Assembly (NCBI GenBank): GCA_964012875.1
Contig: CAXGUU010000187.1
Location: 1 to 6,650, forward strand
Direction of reading: 5' to 3'
DNA length: 6,650 bases
Source: CAXGUU01 sp964012875
Lineage (GTDB): Bacteria > Pseudomonadota > Gammaproteobacteria > Ga0077536
The notes under the pieces are model-generated. The model was not told where the DNA came from. It did no database searches and saw only the letters and a list, made by a program, of their open reading frames with translations. Shown piece after piece: positions 1 through 6,650 of the stretch (position 1 is its first letter; every line of letters starts with the position of its first letter). Made by a program: the position numbers and the translations under genes.

Positions 1-268
1 TCGCCAGCCCGCCGGCGAAAAGAAAAACACCCATAACAGCCGCAGAACCAATCGCCTTCAAAGTCATTGAATCGCCGTCAGCGCGGAGTAACAGGCTGAC
101 CAGCGCCAGCAGCAAAGCGTGCACAAACAGATAGCGCGATGCCGTTTCCACGTTTGCGAGCACATCAGCAGCCAGCCTCGACTTCAGCGCATGGGCAGCG
201 AGGGCACCAAGCAACACCGCACTGAAACCACTGAGACTCGCAATTATCATAAGTATTTTTTCAATCAT
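1..268 (-). CDS. DUF423 (YgdD-like) small membrane protein, C-terminus cut by window edge
   Basis: Reading the minus strand from the ATG at 268 gives 89 codons that stay open to the left edge, so only the N-terminal part (of about 120-130 residues in this family) is present. The start MIEKILMIIASLSG, then a GALAAH motif (about residues 21-26, corresponding to the family's GAFGAH), then RYLFVHALLLALVSLLL (about 45-61) and a third hydrophobic stretch ending FLFAGGLA, match the DUF423 inner-membrane family that includes E. coli YgdD. I see at least three hydrophobic helices and no charged catalytic motif. The molecular function of the family is unknown. The ATG at 268 puts the first helix where relatives have it, but no clear Shine-Dalgarno precedes it, and the same frame is open upstream to another ATG at 430. 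Its neighbour on the other side is divergent and broken, so no operon can be inferred here. Family assignment is from recognised sequence pattern. Confidence 0.85.
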   Translation of the reverse strand, partial: MIEKILMIIASLSGFSAVLLGALAAHALKSRLAADVLANVETASRYLFVHALLLALVSLLLRADGDSMTLKAIGSAAVMGVFLFAGGLA

Positions 269-467
269 GACCGTAAAGGTATTTGGATCACCGTTCAGGT
301 GCGAAAGTTTACCTTGTGATTGCGAAACATCACTGAGAAACCAGTAGATGTTCAGACTCAAGCTCATATCCTGCATGCATGGTCGGGAAGAAAGAAGACC
401 AGAGAATACCCGTTCCGGCGCCAATGCCATCCAGATAGACTGCTGTACATAAGAACCACTACTTCAA
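269..467. other. Intergenic region between divergent DUF423 gene and phytase-like pseudogene
   Basis: About 200 bases lie between the DUF423 start and the apparent start of the broken plus-strand gene. I find no RNA gene, convincing promoter pair, operator or terminator hairpin. On the minus strand this stretch is open in frame with the DUF423 gene back to an ATG at 430, but the predicted peptide has no family resemblance and no ribosome binding site ahead of it, so I treat it as non-coding leader. Promoters for both flanking genes would be expected here; I could not identify them with confidence. Confidence 0.5.
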
Positions 468-1568
468 ATGTTCTGCTTGCACCGCCCTAAAACCAACGCT
501 GCGCTTAGCCCACATGCGCACGCGAAACCGTTCTTTTTTATCTTGCTGTCGGCCCTAGTGTGCGCTGTGTCTGTGTCTGCCGGTGACGATAAGGCGTTCA
601 GCCGTCCTTTTGACTTTGCTCCCCAACACCACGACGTTTGATGACGCTGGGGTCATCCTAGGTGCGCTGGAACTGACAACAATGCGCGACGATCGACCGT
701 ATCAATTGTCCGGTCTCATCTGGAATGCCGACGAAGAAATCCCATACGCCCTCTCTGACGACGCTGATATCCTCCATTTGAAACCTGTTTTTGCAGACGG
801 CCGCCTGATTTCAGCTGATCTCCCGGCAGTGGTTGAATTGCGGGACCGCAATGGAAAAATCCTGCGCGGCCGGCATACCGACAGTGAAGGACTCGCGCTC
901 AACCACGCCAACAAAGGCTAGTCGGGGGATACTGAACTCGATGTTTCTTTCGAACAACATCCGCGGATTGAGCGTTATAACGCAGCGGTGAGGCTGTCTG
1001 GGCTGTCGAATTTGAAAACTCGTCTTATGAAGACTTGCCTTTTCGCCAGACCGACCGGCAATTTGAAGCGCTGACACGACGATTACGGTCTGCTAGCGGT
1101 TCCGGAACGTCCGGTAACTGACTCTGACGGTTCCGTGGTGGCGTTTTTCAGTGAACGAGGAACACGCTGGGAATATTTGCTGGTGGAGCCCGGTACGCTA
1201 ACATCGTCGGCGCGATCACCCGCCCTAACGGCAATTTGCTCATCCTCGAACGTCACCTCGGCTCACGGCATGGCCCGCTCTCAATCAGGGTCGACAAAGC
1301 GGTACTCCCTCGCGCGGGGTCGATGCGACTTGGGCGCCATCAACTGCTACGCTTTGATTCGTCGAAGGGCTGGCCGGTGGACAACTTCGAGGCCGTTGCC
1401 TATCACACTGCTGAGCGCTACTTCATGATCAGCGACGACAACCACCGGACATGGCAGAAAACGCTGTTGGTCTACTTCGACCTCGTCGCACTCAGCGCTC
1501 AAGCAGACGCGGCATCAGTTCAACCAGGTTGCATGGACGCGTGCGAAAGTCCAGCTGGTGCGCAATAA
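468..1568 (+). pseudogene. Broken secreted phytase-like esterase (PF13449-type), several frameshifts and a stop
   Basis: Remains of a gene for an exported beta-propeller-like protein of the 'esterase-like activity of phytase' family. Segment A (468 to about 590) encodes a signal peptide: charged N-terminus, hydrophobic core about residues 21-36, likely cleavage after SVSA at residue 38; this frame stops at 639. Segment B (about 590-983, next frame) has YQLSGLIWNADEEIPYALSDD, the family's start motif, later DSEGLAL, then an in-frame TAG at 919-921, then LDVSFEQHPRIERY. Segment C (about 984-1074) returns to the first frame (AVWAVEFENSSYEDLPF, QFEAL). Segment D (1075 to about 1192) is in the second frame (DYGLLAVPE, then FFSERGTRWEYLLVEPG). 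Segment E (about 1191 to 1568) has YANIVGAITRPNGNLLILER and the closing motif FEAVAYH..YFMISDDN..QKTLLVYFDL. The family order is complete, so this was one gene of about 340 codons. After VYFDL the frame runs on to a TAA at 1566-1568, antisense to moaB. Four frame changes plus a stop point to genuine decay; sequencing error is the alternative. Confidence 0.8.
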
Positions 1569-2013
1569 GCTTGTCCCAACCAAGTGCGCATGCACCTGAG
1601 GACCCTGGCAGGGTAAACACATAGGTCGCGTTGGCCACCCCGGCCGTTGCGCGCGACTGCAGCGTCGATGTCCCGATATCGTCATACGAGAGGACGCGAA
1701 ACATTTCACCGAAGCCATCGAGTGTCTTGTCGAATAGCGGCGTGACGGCCTCCGGGGTACCGTCCCGTCCGGTAACGCCGGTACCACCAGTCGAGATCAC
1801 CGCATTGATTTGAGGGTCACTGATCCAGCGCGATACGTATGCCCGGATTGCATAGATATCGTCCCGGCAGATAGCTTTTTCCGCGACAACATGATCGACG
1901 CTCTTAATACGATCAATGAGCAATTTACCCGATTTATCCGTGCTTTCGTCGCGGCTGTCGGATACAGTCAGGACTGCGATTTGAAGTGGAATGAATTCGC
2001 GTTCTGTAGACAA
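1492..2013 (-). CDS. moaB: Molybdenum cofactor biosynthesis protein B (MoaB)
   Basis: MoaB is a cytoplasmic member of the MoaB/Mog/MogA fold that binds molybdopterin; in E. coli the adenylyltransferase step is attributed to the paralogue MogA, and the exact role of MoaB is less settled. From the TTG at 2013 the protein has 173 residues, against about 170 in E. coli. Visible family features: N-terminal STEREFIPLQIAVLTVSDSR, the STGGTG loop at about 74-79, DGTPEAV just after, GFGEMFR at about 100-106, GTSTLQSRATAGVAN, LPGSSGAC at about 135-142, and the C-terminal QLDFRTRPCN. All match MoaB closely, more so than MogA. I prefer TTG 2013 because an AGGA lies seven bases ahead and the protein then begins like E. 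coli MoaB. An in-frame ATG at 2061 would add 16 residues without family resemblance, and one at 2103 adds 30 and overlaps hslR antisense. The gene stands alone here, divergent from hslR and convergent with the phytase-like pseudogene. No lesion is visible. Confidence 0.93.
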   Translation of the reverse strand: MSTEREFIPLQIAVLTVSDSRDESTDKSGKLLIDRIKSVDHVVAEKAICRDDIYAIRAYVSRWISDPQINAVISTGGTGVTGRDGTPEAVTPLFDKTLDGFGEMFRVLSYDDIGTSTLQSRATAGVANATYVFTLPGSSGACALGWDKLIAHQLDFRTRPCNLVELMPRLLER

Positions 2014-2078
2014 TTTCTGTTCCTGTAGATGACCCGGAGTCGCGATGCTTTTAGAAACCATGAAATGCCGGGACACCG
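2014..2078. promoter_or_regulatory. Divergent spacer between moaB and hslR
   Basis: The 65 bases between the preferred moaB start and the hslR start are the only non-coding space from which both moaB (minus) and the hslR–moxR–DUF58–transglutaminase run (plus) could be transcribed, apart from promoters inside genes. It is the logical promoter region. I could not pick out a convincing -35/-10 pair or a sigma-32 type heat-shock promoter, so this call rests on gene layout. A weak GGGA at 2070-2073, five bases before the hslR ATG, may act as its ribosome binding site. Confidence 0.4.
2021..2024 (-). promoter_or_regulatory. Shine-Dalgarno AGGA deciding the TTG start of moaB
   Basis: On the minus strand the sequence CAGGAACAGAAATTG places AGGA seven bases before the TTG at 2013, an ideal spacing. 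Neither upstream in-frame ATG (2061, 2103) has a comparable site. This supports the TTG start, which also agrees with the length and N-terminus of known MoaB proteins. Confidence 0.6.
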
Positions 2079-2489
2079 ATGTCAACAGGCGACGATAATA
2101 CACACGCAGCTATGCGGCTCGATAGTTGGTTGTGGGCCGCGCGCTGGTTCAAAACCCGAGCGCTGGCCGTTGCGGCAATCGACAACGGTCGGGTCCTGCT
2201 CAATGGCGAGCGTCGGAAACCCGCTAAAGCGGTACACCCCGGAGACACTATCGAAGTCAGGCGCCCACCTTACAGCTGGACAGTCACCGTGATCGGAACG
2301 TCAGCGAAACGAGTGTCAGCAAAGCTGGCGGCGCAGCTCTACGAGGAAACTTCGTCGAGTACCGAAGCACGGGAAAGACTCAAACAGCGACTTTCCTTAC
2401 AACTCGTGGCGGAAACGCGACTAGGCAAACCCAACAAAAAAGACCGTCGAGCTAGGGAGCAGCTGAAACGAAATCATGAACAAGCCTGA
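2079..2489 (+). CDS. hslR: Heat-shock protein 15 (Hsp15), S4-domain RNA-binding protein
   Basis: Hsp15 binds free 50S subunits that carry nascent peptidyl-tRNA after premature dissociation and helps recycle them; it is cytoplasmic and heat-induced in E. coli. The 136-residue product matches the family length (133 in E. coli). Residues about 12-61 form the S4 domain: MRLDSWLWAARWFKTRALA, then NGRVLLNGERRKPAKAV and the PGDTIEV strand. The family-typical LYEET lies at about 87-91, and the basic tail GKPNKKDRRAREQLKR at about 116-131 corresponds to the RPDKKERRDL region of the E. coli protein. The ATG at 2079 has a weak GGGA five bases upstream; an ATG at 2112 just before RLDSW would also leave the S4 domain intact. 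The 3' end overlaps the MoxR gene by 14 bases, suggesting translational coupling and co-transcription with the downstream genes. No heat-shock promoter is recognisable. Gene appears intact. Confidence 0.92.
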   Translation: MSTGDDNTHAAMRLDSWLWAARWFKTRALAVAAIDNGRVLLNGERRKPAKAVHPGDTIEVRRPPYSWTVTVIGTSAKRVSAKLAAQLYEETSSSTEARERLKQRLSLQLVAETRLGKPNKKDRRAREQLKRNHEQA

Positions 2490-3438
2490 ATCTGATCTAT
2501 CCGTAGCCGCAGCCCACGAGCTCTCCCTACGCCTTCAGGATGCCATCGGCATCGTGGTCACTGGGCAAGCCATTGTCATCAGGCACCTATTGAGCGCTTT
2601 TTTGACCGGCGGTCACGTACTGCTCGAAGATTATCCGGGAACCGGCAAGACCACCCTTGCCAAAGCGTTGGCAAAAACCGTTGGCGCGGATTTTCAACGC
2701 GTCCAGTTCACCCCGGACCTACTGCCGACCGATATTCTCGGCGCATCGGTTTACAACCAGCAGAATCAGGAATTTGTCGTATACAAGGGACCCATCTTTA
2801 CCAACATTCTGCTCGCTGACGAAATCAACCGGGCATCACCCAGAACTCAATCCGCCTTACTGGAAGCGATGGGCGAAGCCCAGGTCAGTATCGAAGGGCA
2901 GCGGTTCGAACTCGAACAACCTTATTTTGTGATCGCCACTCAGAACCCGGTTGAGTTTCATGGCACCTACCCCTTGCCAGAAGCGCAGATGGATCGCTTC
3001 GCACTCAAATTGTCACTTGGGTATATCTCTCCGAAGGAGGAAGTCGAGCTGATAACGACCAGGAATGCGAGTGATCCGCTGGATGCCGTTGAACCTGTAG
3101 TCTCGGTCGACAATGTCCTCGAATTTCGACGGATCGCAGCGTCAGTCAGCGTCAGTGACGAACTCAAAAGCTATCTTGTCCGCTTGGTCGCTGCGACGCG
3201 CGACCACGAGCACATAGAGCTAGGCGCGAGTCCGCGCGCGTCGCTAACACTACTGAAATCCGCGCAGGCGCTGGCCCTGATCGACGGGCTCGACTACGTC
3301 GTTCCCGATCACATCCAGGAATTGGCCCCGCTCGTGCTGGCGCACCGAATATCGGTTCGCGCCGAATCGAAATTTGCGGGCACCAGCGCGACAACGCTGG
3401 TCGCCGAACTTCTGGAGTCCGTAGAGGTACCCAAATAG
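2476..3438 (+). CDS. MoxR-family AAA+ ATPase
   Basis: A 320-residue cytoplasmic AAA+ ATPase of the MoxR group, which are thought to work as chaperone-like remodelling ATPases on partner proteins carrying vWA or DUF58 domains. Walker A is DYPGTGKTT at about 52-60 (Lys58). Walker B is LLADEINRA at about 112-120 (Asp115, Glu116), the typical MoxR DEINRA form. Sensor 1 is ATQNP with Asn157, followed by the family signature GTYPLPEAQMDRF at about 163-175. GASPRAS at about 250-256 carries the sensor-2 arginine (Arg254), and the C-terminal lid helices continue to the end. All expected catalytic residues are present and the length is normal. It overlaps hslR by 14 bases and is followed after 11 bases by the DUF58 gene, the usual MoxR neighbour. 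A GGGAG at 2455-2459 is too far from the ATG to be a good ribosome binding site, consistent with reinitiation from hslR. The ATG at 2476 gives a family-like N-terminus. Confidence 0.93.
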   Translation: MNKPESDLSVAAAHELSLRLQDAIGIVVTGQAIVIRHLLSAFLTGGHVLLEDYPGTGKTTLAKALAKTVGADFQRVQFTPDLLPTDILGASVYNQQNQEFVVYKGPIFTNILLADEINRASPRTQSALLEAMGEAQVSIEGQRFELEQPYFVIATQNPVEFHGTYPLPEAQMDRFALKLSLGYISPKEEVELITTRNASDPLDAVEPVVSVDNVLEFRRIAASVSVSDELKSYLVRLVAATRDHEHIELGASPRASLTLLKSAQALALIDGLDYVVPDHIQELAPLVLAHRISVRAESKFAGTSATTLVAELLESVEVPK

Positions 3439-3449
3439 CGGCAGCAGCC

Positions 3450-4808
3450 ATGAGAATGCCGCCGCGCGCTTTGTACCACTTGTTTCCGTGGGTCGGAAGG
3501 ACGAGCTGCTGGGCTTCCCGCAGGCTCCCCCCGGCCGGGCGACTCATAGCCGGGTTGTTGATCTGCGGGTTCCTGTTTGGTGTCGACTTCCGCCAGACTC
3601 TTGCCTATCAGGTCGCCTGCCTGAGCTTCGCGTTGCTACTGAGCTCCTTGATCCTGTCAGTCCTCTGGCGGCCGAAACTGAGTGTCACGCGTATTTTGCC
3701 GGAACGCGTAACCAGCGGCATAACCATGCGCTATTTCATTGAGATTACCAACCACGGTCGCCGCGCTGAGCGAGATCTGGTACTGCGGGATGAAGTTAAG
3801 CGACCCCGTATTTCCTATGATCATTTCCAGCATTTGCGCGCCGGGTCCCGCAAGACAAACTGGCTCGATCGCGCCGTCGGTTTTCCCCGCTGGGTCGAAT
3901 TAATGCGCCAGCGGCGCGGGATCGAACTTGAGATGACGCCGGTACCACCTATCCCCGCTGGCGGGCGCGTAAGGGTCGCTGTCGAGGCAACGCCGACACG
4001 GCGTGGCTGGATCAATTTTGAGTCGACGCACATTTTTCGCCCCGATCCACTCACCCTATTCCATGCCCAAACTCTGAAACACGGCGCGGCGAGTCTATTG
4101 TCATTACCAATCCGCTACAGTGCTCCACCCATCCCGCTCCACTCGGAAAGACACTATCAAAAAGGGGGCGTAAGCCTCGCCCATGCCGTTGGCGACTCCC
4201 AGGAATTTGCATCCCTACGCGACTACCGGCCGGGTGATCCGCGACGACATATTCACTGGCGAAGTTTCGCCCGTACCGGCCGCCTGATTGTCAAGGAATA
4301 CCAAGACGAATACTTCGATCGCCATGCACTTGTGCTGGATACTTACCTGGGAGACATCGACCGCGCGGTTTTTGAAAGTATGGTTTCCGTGGCCGCCTCC
4401 ATCGCCGCGGGCGAACGCCCCCGCGATTCCATTCTCGATGTCATTTTCGCTGGCACCGAAATCGTCCAACTGACGACGGGGCGAGGTCTGGGCGACTCAG
4501 ACAACGCACTCGACTACCTAGCCGAAGCCCAGCCCGCCATTTCGGCCGGTCTCGAACAATTGGCTACGTTGTTGCGGGAGCGCGCAGCGCAGCTGGCTAG
4601 CCTCATCATTATTTGCGCCCAACGCAACGAAGAACCGCTGCAATTAATTGACCGACTCGCCGCGCAGGGTATCCCGTGCATCAGTATTTTTTTGATCGAC
4701 GAGAACGCAGCCCTGACAGAACCGGAGCAACGCGGCGCGCACACGTCTTTCGAACTTCGCCACAATCATATCGGCGAAGATCTGGCCCAGATTGGCTTGA
4801 TCAAATGA
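3450..4808 (+). CDS. DUF58 domain membrane-anchored protein
   Basis: A 452-residue protein of the DUF58 family, the standard partner of MoxR ATPases. Two closely spaced hydrophobic segments (about 31-45, RLIAGLLICGFLFGV, and about 51-72, ending LLLSSLILSVLW) anchor it near the N-terminus. They are followed by a beta-rich region (about 75-230) with the RRGWINFESTHIFRPDPLTLF pattern typical of these proteins. The DUF58 signature lies at about 241-267: EFASLRDYRPGDPRRHIHW, then RTGRLIVKEYQ. The rest resembles a von Willebrand A-like fold, but where a metal-binding DxSxS would be expected it reads VLDTYLGD, so the metal site looks absent. Function is unknown; by context it may link the ATPase to the downstream transglutaminase-like protein. 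The start is ATG 3450, 11 bases after moxR, without a clear Shine-Dalgarno; ATG 3456 is equally possible. The stop codon overlaps the next start (ATGA). Confidence 0.9.
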   Translation: MRMPPRALYHLFPWVGRTSCWASRRLPPAGRLIAGLLICGFLFGVDFRQTLAYQVACLSFALLLSSLILSVLWRPKLSVTRILPERVTSGITMRYFIEITNHGRRAERDLVLRDEVKRPRISYDHFQHLRAGSRKTNWLDRAVGFPRWVELMRQRRGIELEMTPVPPIPAGGRVRVAVEATPTRRGWINFESTHIFRPDPLTLFHAQTLKHGAASLLSLPIRYSAPPIPLHSERHYQKGGVSLAHAVGDSQEFASLRDYRPGDPRRHIHWRSFARTGRLIVKEYQDEYFDRHALVLDTYLGDIDRAVFESMVSVAASIAAGERPRDSILDVIFAGTEIVQLTTGRGLGDSDNALDYLAEAQPAISAGLEQLATLLRERAAQLASLIIICAQRNEEPLQLIDRLAAQGIPCISIFLIDENAALTEPEQRGAHTSFELRHNHIGEDLAQIGLIK

Positions 4809-6650
4809 GCGCAGACGTGGCCGAAATTCGCCGCCCGATGCCGCGGTTCTGGTTGAGTCTCGGCCTGCTGGCGTGGGGTATTTTTACTGACTCCCTCACC
4901 AGCGCTTTCGTCATGGCCGTGCTGCTGGAGGGCATTACTCTGTCGCCCGTAAGATGGGCGATTCGCTTGCACGACTATCATCGGGCTGCCGACCTCACCA
5001 CCGTGCTGTTCTCGGTGATTGCGATCGTTCAATTCTCGCGCTACTCCATGCACGGCATATACGAAATCCTTGTCGTCGCCCCGTTTTGTTTTTTCCCACT
5101 GGTGTTGGTTCAGCGCGCGAGCGTTCAACAGGCGATCCCGCTCAGTGCACTCTTTTATAGCCTACGTCGTTACCCCGAGCACGACAGGCCACTGGACATC
5201 GCGCCGCATTTTCTGGTCGTGCTGATTATTTCTTCCAGCACTTCCGATCAGCGCGGCTATGCGTTCGTGATATTCGCAACAATAGCCGTGCTTGGTCTCC
5301 TGTATACCTGGCGCGCGCGGCGCTATTCCAACTGGCAATGGCTCGCAGCGATCTCAATCGCAATCGCCCTGGCGCTCGCGACGCAGAATACCGTTCTACG
5401 CAGTCATCGCGCACTAGAGCAGTCGTTCATGTACTGGTTAAGCCAGTTTTCGTGGATGTCCGGAGATCCCAATAAGGCCGTCACTGCAATCGGGGCCATT
5501 GGCCGATTGAAACTGTCCGACCAGATTCGCGTTCGTGTCAAACCGGGTCCTGCGGTGCGTCTACCCATGTTCCTACAGGAAGCGACGTATGACGAATTCA
5601 AATTCGGCTCATGGAGCGCAGTCGACGCCAAATTCGAAGCGATTGATAAACGCACTGGCCGCGACGAATGGCAAACCGGAGCACCAGCCAACGGAAAATT
5701 CGAACGTCTCGAAATCATTATCGGACATCCGCGCGAATTAACCGTCTTGCCTGTACCCCGCGGCACCCGTCGCGTGAACAGCCCGGAAATTGCCGAACTG
5801 CAGCAAAACCGCTTCGGCACCGTCATGGCCGAGTCGCCGCCGGGCGCGCTGAGATACACGGTTTCGCGTGCCCGACCGGTCAGCATCGAACCGTCCCCTG
5901 GCGGCAACGACCTTGTGGTACCTCAAGCCTATCTCAATGTGATCAACGAAACGCTGGCGGAAGTCGGCGGCCCGTTCAAATCCCAGACCGCGACCGCCCG
6001 GGCGATTCAGCAGTTCTTTCTGGACAATTTCAAGTACTCTCTAATCCAACGCGGTGGTTCTCGACGGCGAACGCCGCTCGCCCAGTTCCTCAGCGAAACA
6101 CGTCGCGGCCACTGCGAATACTTTGCCTCAGCGACGGTCTTGATGCTACGGGCCGCGGGCATCCCAGCCCGCTACGCAGTCGGCTATGTGGTAGAAGATT
6201 TCAGTGAACTCGAAGGCATGTACATCGCACGGGCCCGCCATGCTCACGCGTGGGCATTGGGTTACATTGACAGCAAATGGCAGGTCGTCGACTCGACGCC
6301 ATGGACCTGGTTTGATCTTGAGAACGCGCACGCATCAGACTGGCAAAGCTTTCAGGATCTCGCTGCCTGGATCTGGTACCGCCTGCAACGGCTCGGTCAG
6401 ACCGACGTCTCGGAATTCGAAGACATACTCCTATGGCTGGTCCCGCTCCTGGCAATTATTCTGTATTGGAGGCTGCGCAGAAGCGACACGGCCGTGCGTC
6501 AGTCGGATAAGCCGCAGGACACTGACAGTGCTTACACGGAGCACCCATTGTTGTTGGAGCTTCTGCAGGCCTTGGAACAACGTGGCTACGTTGCAGAAAC
6601 TGGCGAAACAACTGCAGCTTATCTGCGTCGCGCCGCACCGCCGGCCCTGG
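4805..6650 (+). CDS. Transglutaminase-like multi-pass membrane protein (TgpA-type), C-terminus cut by window edge
   Basis: An open frame of 615 complete codons begins at an ATG overlapping the DUF58 stop (ATGA) and is still open at the right edge. The N-terminal 195 residues are rich in hydrophobic segments (about 15-42, 64-78, 86-103, 134-144, 152-168, 178-192), so it is an integral inner-membrane protein. A soluble region follows, beginning near LKLSDQIRVRVKPGP (about 235-249). The transglutaminase-like domain holds a full catalytic triad: Cys437 in RRGHCEYFASA, His481 in HAHAWALGY, Asp496 in VVDSTPW; GIPARYAVGY lies between. A further membrane segment (about 542-556, ILLWLVPLLAIILYW) precedes a cytoplasmic tail with LEQRGYVAETGETTAAYLRR, resembling the DUF4129-type C-terminus. 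Relatives such as TgpA of Pseudomonas aeruginosa sit in the same MoxR–DUF58–transglutaminase order. The catalytic domain probably faces the periplasm and may cross-link or cut envelope proteins; the substrate is unknown. No internal stop or frameshift seen. Confidence 0.9.
   Translation, partial: MSADVAEIRRPMPRFWLSLGLLAWGIFTDSLTSAFVMAVLLEGITLSPVRWAIRLHDYHRAADLTTVLFSVIAIVQFSRYSMHGIYEILVVAPFCFFPLVLVQRASVQQAIPLSALFYSLRRYPEHDRPLDIAPHFLVVLIISSSTSDQRGYAFVIFATIAVLGLLYTWRARRYSNWQWLAAISIAIALALATQNTVLRSHRALEQSFMYWLSQFSWMSGDPNKAVTAIGAIGRLKLSDQIRVRVKPGPAVRLPMFLQEATYDEFKFGSWSAVDAKFEAIDKRTGRDEWQTGAPANGKFERLEIIIGHPRELTVLPVPRGTRRVNSPEIAELQQNRFGTVMAESPPGALRYTVSRARPVSIEPSPGGNDLVVPQAYLNVINETLAEVGGPFKSQTATARAIQQFFLDNFKYSLIQRGGSRRRTPLAQFLSETRRGHCEYFASATVLMLRAAGIPARYAVGYVVEDFSELEGMYIARARHAHAWALGYIDSKWQVVDSTPWTWFDLENAHASDWQSFQDLAAWIWYRLQRLGQTDVSEFEDILLWLVPLLAIILYWRLRRSDTAVRQSDKPQDTDSAYTEHPLLLELLQALEQRGYVAETGETTAAYLRRAAPPAL

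Noticed and set aside
119..319. Plus-strand open frame of 66 codons
   Set aside because: Lies mostly antisense to the DUF423 gene, has composition unlike a real protein and no ribosome binding site.
371..383. Palindromic-looking TGCATGCA near 374
   Set aside because: A short isolated palindrome with no second copy or flanking promoter; not enough to call an operator.
702..1077. Two overlapping minus-strand open frames (702-914 and 811-1077)
   Set aside because: They are antisense shadows of the phytase-like pseudogene; Arg- and Ser-rich sequences with no family resemblance.
3138..3160. Near-tandem repeat AGCGTCAGTC / AGCGTCAGTG
   Set aside because: It lies inside the MoxR reading frame and encodes SVSVS; only two copies, and no sign of a functional repeat.
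5404..5907. 167-codon minus-strand open frame
   Set aside because: Fully antisense to the transglutaminase-like gene, whose frame carries clear motifs; a GC-rich shadow.
5668..6207. 179-codon plus-strand open frame
   Set aside because: Out of frame with the transglutaminase-like gene and Arg/Pro-rich; the catalytic Cys region is encoded in the other frame over the same bases.

Overview
The window reads as a chromosomal segment of a Gram-negative proteobacterium, most likely a gammaproteobacterium. This is an inference from close family resemblance of three genes to enterobacterial types (DUF423/YgdD, MoaB with the STEREFIP-type N-terminus, and Hsp15/HslR) and from the MoxR–DUF58–transglutaminase gene order known from pseudomonads. 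I see no mobile element, CRISPR array, tRNA or rRNA.

Left part (1-1568): the N-terminal 89 codons of a small DUF423 membrane protein run off the left edge on the minus strand. About 200 bases follow without a confident gene. Next, on the plus strand, come the broken remains of a secreted 'esterase-like activity of phytase' protein. Its parts are all recognisable in order (signal peptide, SGL..ALSDD motif, VSFEQHPRIERY, LLILER, and the final ISDDN..QKTLLVYFDL), but they are spread over two reading frames with four frame changes and one in-frame TAG. Its 3' end reads antisense into moaB.

Middle part (1492-2489): moaB (molybdenum cofactor biosynthesis) lies on the minus strand and probably starts at a TTG preceded by a good Shine-Dalgarno. 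Across a short divergent spacer is hslR, encoding the ribosome-recycling heat-shock protein Hsp15.

Right part (2476-6650): three genes on the plus strand are packed head to tail behind hslR: a MoxR-family AAA+ ATPase (overlapping hslR by 14 nt), a membrane-anchored DUF58 protein (11 nt gap) and a multi-pass transglutaminase-like membrane protein (4-nt ATGA overlap), the last cut by the right edge about 615 codons in. The trio is the familiar MoxR/DUF58/TgpA-type module: a cytoplasmic ATPase, an adaptor-like membrane protein and a periplasmic-facing cysteine transglutaminase or protease fold, probably serving envelope maintenance. Its biochemical role is still poorly understood. I do not see a clearly new system here; the most notable items are the decayed phytase-like gene, the hslR–moxR coupling, and a DUF58 protein without canonical metal-site residues.
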